A stretch of DNA of 9,419 nucleotides from an uncultured Collinsella sp. (GTDB lineage: Bacteria > Actinomycetota > Coriobacteriia > Coriobacteriales > Coriobacteriaceae): the NCBI GenBank assembly GCA_900552395.1, contig URZJ01000061.1, forward strand, positions 1 to 9,419, in the 5' to 3' direction. The number at the start of each line of letters is the position of its first letter. Position 1 is the first letter of the stretch. The translations under genes and the position numbers were made by a program. Below are positions 5,898 to 9,419 of the stretch, piece after piece. Under the pieces are notes generated by a model, which saw nothing but the letters and a program-made list of their open reading frames with translations, made no database searches and had not been told where the DNA came from.

Positions 5898-7301
5898 TTA
5901 GAAGTCGGCGTTGCCCACGGTGCGCGGGTGCGGCAGGACGTCGCGAATGTTGCCCACGCCGGTCAGATACATGACCAAGCGCTCGAAGCCCAGACCGTAG
6001 CCGGCGTGCTTGCAGGAACCGTAGCGGCGCAGGTCAAGGTAGTACTTGTACTGCTCGGGATTCATGCCCAGGTCCTTGATGCGGGCCTCGAGCAGATCCA
6101 GGCGCTCCTCGCGCTGGGAGCCGCCGATAATATCGCCGATACCGGGAACCAGGCAGTCGGCGGCGGCGACGGTCTTGCCGTCCTCGTTCATGCGCATGTA
6201 GAAGGCCTTGATCTCGGCCGGGTAGTCGGTCACGAAGGTCGGGCGCTTAAAGTGCTCCTCGGTCAGGAAGCGCTCGTGCTCGGTCTGCAGGTCGATGCCC
6301 CAGCTCACGGGGTAGTCAAACTTGTGACCGGCGGCGACGGCCTGCTCCAGGATTTCGACGGCCTCGGTGTAGGTAACGCGGGCAAAGTCGGAGTTTGCCA
6401 CATGGTCCAGGCGCTCGATCAGGCCCTTGTCCACAAACTTGTTGAGCATGTTGAGCTCGTCGGGGCAGGTGGCCATAACGTCCTTAAGGACGTACTTGAG
6501 CATGGCCTCGGCGTTATCCATGTAGTCGTTCAGGTCGGCAAAGGCCATCTCGGGCTCGATCATCCAAAACTCGGCGGCGTGGCGCGTGGTGTTGGAGTTT
6601 TCGGCGCGGAAGGTGGGGCCAAAGGTGTACACGTCGCCAAAGGCCATGGCAAAGTTCTCGGCATTGAGCTGGCCGGACACGGTAAGGCTCGCGTGCTTGC
6701 CAAAGAAGTCCTGGCTCCAGTCGACCTCGCCGGACTCGGTGAGGGGCGGGTTTTTGGGGTCAAGCGTGGTCACGCGGAACATCTCGCCGGCACCCTCGCA
6801 GTCGCTCGTGGTGATGATGGGGGTGTTGACGTAGACAAAGCCTTGCTCCTGGAAGAAGCGGTGGATGGCGGCAGCCGCGACAGAGCGGATGCGGAACACG
6901 GCGCGGAACAGGTTAGTGCGCGGGCGCAGGTGCTGCTGGGTGCGCAGGAACTCGACGGTTGCGCGCTTCTTCTGCAGCGGGTAATCCGGGGCGCTGACGC
7001 CCTCGACCTCGATGGAGGTGGCAGAAAGCTCGAAAGGCTGGGGTGCATCGGGGGTCAGCTTGACGGTGCCGGTGCAAATGAGTGCGGCCGAGACGTTTTG
7101 ATGGGCGATCTCGTCGTAGTTGTCGAGTGCCTCGCGGTTCATGACGACTTGCAGGTCGCGGAAGCAGCTGCCGTCGTTGAGCGTGACAAAGCCAAAGTTC
7201 TTCATGTCGCGGACGGACTTGACCCAGCCGGCGACGGTGACGGTCTGGCCGCCGAGCGACTCGGCATCGGCATAGAGCTGCGCGATTTTGGTGCGGTTCA
7301 C
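5898..7301 (-). CDS. asnS: Asparagine--tRNA ligase (AsnRS)
   Basis: This cytoplasmic class IIb aminoacyl-tRNA synthetase charges tRNA-Asn with asparagine using ATP. It has 467 residues from the chosen start, against 466 in E. coli, and aligns by eye throughout. The N-terminal OB-fold anticodon domain spans about 18-110 (VTVAGWVKSVRDMKNFGFVT, DGSCF). The catalytic core follows, with HLRPRTNLF, TTSDCEGAGEMF, VSGQLNAENFAMAFGDVYTF, motif 2 FGPTFRAENSNTTRH (about 225-239), NEDGKTVAAADCLVPGIG, GGSQREERLD, motif 3 GLGFERLVMYLTG (about 435-447) and the end PHPRTVGNADF. I use the GTG at 7301 because GGGAGG lies just upstream of it; the ATG at 7313 has no ribosome site before it and would place that GGGAGG inside the coding region. 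The frame stays open further upstream, but that part has no family similarity. A terminator follows. An AsnRS implies direct charging of tRNA-Asn, rather than dependence on amidation alone. Confidence 0.98.
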   Translation of the reverse strand: MNRTKIAQLYADAESLGGQTVTVAGWVKSVRDMKNFGFVTLNDGSCFRDLQVVMNREALDNYDEIAHQNVSAALICTGTVKLTPDAPQPFELSATSIEVEGVSAPDYPLQKKRATVEFLRTQQHLRPRTNLFRAVFRIRSVAAAAIHRFFQEQGFVYVNTPIITTSDCEGAGEMFRVTTLDPKNPPLTESGEVDWSQDFFGKHASLTVSGQLNAENFAMAFGDVYTFGPTFRAENSNTTRHAAEFWMIEPEMAFADLNDYMDNAEAMLKYVLKDVMATCPDELNMLNKFVDKGLIERLDHVANSDFARVTYTEAVEILEQAVAAGHKFDYPVSWGIDLQTEHERFLTEEHFKRPTFVTDYPAEIKAFYMRMNEDGKTVAAADCLVPGIGDIIGGSQREERLDLLEARIKDLGMNPEQYKYYLDLRRYGSCKHAGYGLGFERLVMYLTGVGNIRDVLPHPRTVGNADF

Positions 7302-7303
7302 GT

Positions 7304-7309
7304 ATCCTC
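7304..7309 (-). promoter_or_regulatory. Ribosome binding site that decides the asnS start
   Basis: On the minus strand GGGAGG (about 7310-7305) precedes the GTG at 7301 by about 4 nt. The same bases would be codons 2-3 if the ATG at 7313 were used. The spacing is short but no other candidate is visible. Confidence 0.55.
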
Positions 7310-7347
7310 CCATAACGGTTGAATGATAGTTATCCATACAGTTCGAT

Positions 7348-7353
7348 ATTCTA
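7348..7353 (-). promoter_or_regulatory. Possible -10 box of asnS
   Basis: TAGAAT on the minus strand (5 of 6 consensus bases) lies about 47 nt upstream of the GTG start, between the EIIA terminator and asnS. I see no convincing -35 box at the proper distance, so this is tentative. Confidence 0.3.
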
Positions 7354-7411
7354 GCAGCTCGGCTCATTTGGGCTATACAGATAAGGCATTGGCGGGATGG
7401 TTTTTCAAACG

Positions 7412-7443
7412 AAAAGCGCCCGCGGCCAAATGGTCGCGGGCGC
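7412..7443 (-). terminator. Terminator of the EIIA-Glc gene
   Basis: GCGCCCGCG on the minus strand (7443-7435) pairs with CGCGGGCGC (7424-7416), and the stem extends inward through a G-T pair and two G-C pairs to a 4-nt loop. TTTTCGTTTG follows. It sits about 40 bp past the stop codon at 7483, and no other gene lies between it and asnS. Confidence 0.8.
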
Positions 7444-7482
7444 CTGACGAGGTGCCTTTTGGCTGTGTGGCGCGGGGCCTGG

Positions 7483-8046
7483 CTACTTGGTCTTGGCAAC
7501 CAGCAGCGGATCGCCAAGCTTGACGAGCGGATTGCCGCCGATAAGCGTGCCAGACTCGCCGACGTGGTCGATGCTCTTGAGGCGGTCGAGCTCAGAGATG
7601 ATGACGGTCACGATGTCCTCGTGACCGGCGGCCTTGATAGCGTTGCGGTCGAAGCTGATGAGCGGCTGGCCGGCCTTGACCGTGTCGCCCATCTCGACAA
7701 AGCGGGCAAAACCCTTGCCGTTCATTTCCACGGTGCCCAGGCCAACATGGATGAACACGCGAAGACCGTCCTCGGTGATCATGCCGATGGAGTGGTTGGT
7801 GACGGTGGTGGCGCCGATGCGGCCGTTGGCGGGCGCATAGATGGTGTCGGTAATGGGCTCGATGCCGTAGCCCTGGCCGAGCATGCCCGAGGCGATGGTC
7901 TCGTCGGGAACCTCACTCAGATTGACGAGCACGCCGTTGACGGGAGCGTAGATGACGCCTTCGCGGGTGGCGAAGCTTGCTGCGGGCGGAACGGACGCCT
8001 CGCCCGTCGAGGTGAAGGTGGACTTAAGCGAATCGAGCAGACCCAT
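7483..8046 (-). CDS. crr: PTS glucose-type EIIA component (EIIA-Glc / Crr family)
   Basis: This is a cytoplasmic phosphocarrier of 187 residues. It takes phosphate from HPr and passes it to the EIIB domain of a sugar permease of the glucose/sucrose family. The whole length is one PTS_EIIA_1 domain after a short tail. IYAPVNGVLVNLSEVPDE opens the fold, and IYAPANGRIGATTVTNHSIG contains H85. FIHVGLGTVEMNGKGF contains H100, the predicted phosphorylated histidine; H85 and H100 match the E. coli pair H75/H90 with the same 15-residue spacing. The start is the ATG at 8046, with GGAGG 5 nt upstream, rather than the in-frame TTG at 8058. No EIIB, EIIC, HPr or EI gene is nearby, so it must serve permeases encoded elsewhere. 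In enterobacteria this protein also controls adenylate cyclase and sugar uptake, but that role should not be assumed here. A terminator follows the gene. Confidence 0.94.
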   Translation of the reverse strand: MGLLDSLKSTFTSTGEASVPPAASFATREGVIYAPVNGVLVNLSEVPDETIASGMLGQGYGIEPITDTIYAPANGRIGATTVTNHSIGMITEDGLRVFIHVGLGTVEMNGKGFARFVEMGDTVKAGQPLISFDRNAIKAAGHEDIVTVIISELDRLKSIDHVGESGTLIGGNPLVKLGDPLLVAKTK

Positions 8047-8093
8047 AGTTGCCTCCAACGTATCAAGCGCGCATATGGCACGCGTGTAATGAA

Positions 8094-8122
8094 GCCGGAA
8101 ACGTTTCGTATGTGTTTCCCGG
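8094..8122. promoter_or_regulatory. Palindromic element in the EIIA leader / divergent region
   Basis: A perfect 10-bp palindrome GAAACGTTTC (8098-8107) has the central CG and A/T flanks of LacI-family operators. It lies inside a larger imperfect hairpin: GCCGGAAAC at 8094-8102 against GTTTCCCGGC at 8113-8122, with one bulge. A further GAAACG half-site is at 8151-8156. A likely EIIA -10 box (TAAAAT on the minus strand, 8144-8139) lies upstream, so the element would be in the 5' leader. It could be an operator or an RNA structure. Confidence 0.4.
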
Positions 8123-8246
8123 CACGGTCAGCGCTCCTATTTTACGCTGTGAAACGATAGCGCTGAGCTGGGATTATGTGATATATCAGTTGAAGGTGAA
8201 CTTATTGCGGGAGTGTTTCTGCGCCCTGGGCCCAACTGGGGTACGC

Positions 8247-8274
8247 TTGAGAGCGAAAAATGAGTGCGCATAAT
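8247..8274 (+). promoter_or_regulatory. Candidate promoter of the esterase gene
   Basis: TTGAGA (8247-8252) and CATAAT (8269-8274) each match 5 of 6 consensus bases and are 16 bp apart. Transcription would start near 8281, giving a leader of only about 10-15 nt that begins at the ribosome site AAGGGAG. Confidence 0.5.
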
Positions 8275-8293
8275 CTGCGCGAAGGGAGCACAT

Positions 8294-9193
8294 ATGATTG
8301 TCGAGAATCACGCGCTGTGGGGCGAGGAGCCGACCGAGGATTATCCGGCGACGTTTACGTATCTGGGTGCCGAGCCGCTGCCCGACAAGCCCAATGGCCG
8401 CCGCCCCGCGGTGATCATCTGCGGCGGAGGCGGGTTTACGCATATCGCTCCGCACGAGCAGGACCCGGTGGCGTTTGCGTTTTTGGACCGCGGCTACCAG
8501 GCCTTTGTGCTCAACTATGTGACGAGCGCCACGGGCGACGTGAGCTTTCCGCACCCGCAGGCGGACCTCGCCAAGATGGTCGCTACCGTGCGCGCCAACG
8601 CCGACGAGTGGCATGTCGATCCCAAGCGCGTGTGCATCGTGGGTTTCTCGGCGGGCGGCATGATCTGCGCCTCGTTGGCAACGCAGTGGAAGACCGGACC
8701 CTTCGCGGGCCTTGCCGGGGCTCGTCCGGAGGATATTCGTCCCGACGCCGTGGTGCTGGGCTATCCGTTGCTCGACCTTGCCTATGTGCGCGATATGCAG
8801 ACGCGCGACCCGCGCATCGACCTGCGCGTGCCCAAGACGGGTGGCAAGACGGGGCGCGATTTGCTCAACGACTATCTGTCGATGGTGACGGGCGGCGAGG
8901 CGACCGATGAGCACCTGGCCGACATTTGCCCTACCACGCACGTTTCGCGTCAGATGCCCCCGACCTTTGTGTGGGGCGTGTCCGACGATAAGACGGCGCC
9001 GATCGCGCAGGCCTATCCGTTTGCGCAGCGCATGGCCGAGGAGGGCGTCGCATGCGAGATGCACGTCTTTGACCAGGGCGGCCACGGCCTTTCGCTCGGC
9101 AACGCCAACACCGCGGTCGACAACGAGGACAAGCAGGTTTCCGTCCGTCCCTGGATCCGCCTAGCCTTCCGCTTCCTGGAGCGCCATATGTAA
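8294..9193 (+). CDS. Alpha/beta-hydrolase esterase (acetyl-esterase / BD-FAE-like)
   Basis: This is a predicted cytoplasmic serine hydrolase of 299 residues; no signal peptide is visible. It has the alpha/beta-hydrolase layout: strand RPAVIICGGGGF (37-48), whose CGGGGF takes the place of the usual HGGGF oxyanion loop; GYQAFVLNYVTS (67-78); the nucleophile elbow GFSAGG with Ser119; FVWGVSDDKTAP with the acid probably Asp232; and GGHGLS with His264. This pattern is common in acetyl-xylan and other short-chain sugar esterases (Aes / BD-FAE / DLH-like groups), so removal of acetyl or similar esters from carbohydrate is likely but not proven. I chose the ATG at 8294 because AAGGGAG at 8282-8288 lies 5 nt before it; an in-frame ATG at 8264 has no such site and would lie within the proposed promoter. 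A 47-bp gap separates it from the next gene on the same strand. Its promoter diverges from the EIIA gene. Confidence 0.9.
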   Translation: MIVENHALWGEEPTEDYPATFTYLGAEPLPDKPNGRRPAVIICGGGGFTHIAPHEQDPVAFAFLDRGYQAFVLNYVTSATGDVSFPHPQADLAKMVATVRANADEWHVDPKRVCIVGFSAGGMICASLATQWKTGPFAGLAGARPEDIRPDAVVLGYPLLDLAYVRDMQTRDPRIDLRVPKTGGKTGRDLLNDYLSMVTGGEATDEHLADICPTTHVSRQMPPTFVWGVSDDKTAPIAQAYPFAQRMAEEGVACEMHVFDQGGHGLSLGNANTAVDNEDKQVSVRPWIRLAFRFLERHM

Positions 9194-9228
9194 AAGTAGA
9201 CTACTTGCCCGTTTCAAAAAGTCTGCTT
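9194..9228 (+). repeat. Small stem-loop between the esterase and the next gene
   Basis: AAGTAGACT (9194-9202) can pair with AGTCTGCTT (9220-9228) through 9 pairs, one of them G-T, leaving a 17-nt loop. The first arm also forms a short palindrome, AAGTAG-A-CTACTT (9194-9206). No T-run follows; the next bases are the ribosome site AGGAGGA. It is therefore unlikely to be a terminator and may affect translation of the next gene. Confidence 0.35.
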
Positions 9229-9240
9229 AGAGGAGGAGCC

Positions 9241-9419
9241 ATGCTTGAGGGTACGTATGTGGTTTTGGCCCAGACGCCGGTGGGGAGCAAGCGCGGCGAG
9301 GTGACGTTTTCACATGGGGTGAACGGCGCGCTCAGGGCAGTACTAAACGTCAGGGGTCTCAATATCGCTCTCTCGGGTGCCCGCGCTGAGTGCGATTTCT
9401 TTGAGCTCTCGGGTACTAT
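9241..9419 (+). CDS. Unrecognised protein, N-terminal 59 residues only
   Basis: The ATG at 9241 follows a strong ribosome site (AGGAGGA at 9231-9237) and the frame stays open to the window end. The visible part begins MLEGTYVVLAQTPVGSKRGE and continues with VTFSHGVNGALRAVLNVRG and ALSGARAECDFFELSG. Alternating short hydrophobic stretches and glycines suggest a small beta-rich fold, perhaps of the kind G-x-Y/W-then-TP-x-G seen in small beta-barrel domains, but I cannot assign a family. There is no signal peptide. It lies 47 bp after the esterase gene on the same strand and may be co-transcribed with it. Confidence 0.65.
   Translation, partial: MLEGTYVVLAQTPVGSKRGEVTFSHGVNGALRAVLNVRGLNIALSGARAECDFFELSGT

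Noticed and set aside
5880..7322. 480-codon plus-strand open frame opposite asnS
   Set aside because: It is a mirror of asnS: its residues (Val, Leu, Gly, Ala, His-rich) reflect the complement of GC-rich codons, and no family pattern is visible. The minus-strand gene is unambiguous.
7302..7517. N-terminal extension of asnS up to 7517
   Set aside because: The frame is open, but the extra 72 codons cross the EIIA terminator and the end of the EIIA gene, and AsnRS proteins begin where the GTG at 7301 places them.
8186..9085. 299-codon minus-strand open frame opposite the esterase
   Set aside because: The plus-strand frame has a full Ser-Asp-His hydrolase pattern, a promoter and a ribosome site; the minus-strand frame has none of these.

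Overview
The window looks like chromosomal DNA from a GC-rich, Gram-positive actinobacterium. My best guess is a gut Coriobacteriia such as Collinsella, judged from base composition, the secreted and lipoprotein signals, a PTS EIIA-Glc protein next to asparaginyl-tRNA synthetase, and general gene style. That placement is inference; no rRNA or other marker is present to confirm it. Gene density is high, all gaps are under 300 bp, and I see no mobile element, CRISPR array, tRNA or rRNA.

Seven genes lie on the minus strand. Reading leftward from about 8.05 kb they are a stand-alone PTS EIIA-Glc protein (8046-7483), asparaginyl-tRNA synthetase asnS (7301-5898), an HTH/WYL-type regulator (5648-4863), a three-gene ABC importer of the TrpX/TrpY/TrpZ-like class (binding lipoprotein 4702-3691, permease 3486-2563, ATPase 2570-1776), and a secreted 5'-nucleotidase/UshA-type metallophosphatase (1617 to beyond the left edge). 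Hairpin terminators follow the EIIA gene, asnS and the ABC ATPase (two in tandem), so these are separate transcription units. Two genes lie on the plus strand at the right end: an alpha/beta-hydrolase esterase (8294-9193) and the start of an unrecognised gene (9241 to the edge). They diverge from the EIIA gene across a 247-bp regulatory region.

The transporter is the most interesting part. Its binding-protein gene carries a net +1 frameshift between an intact lipoprotein signal peptide and an intact 293-residue binding domain. A large hairpin sits between the binding-protein and permease genes. A 12-bp motif (GGCTGTTGwAAA) occurs upstream of both the regulator and the transporter, overlapping the candidate transporter -35 box, which suggests that the regulator controls the transporter and itself. 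I did not find a clearly new biological system; the findings are local and testable.
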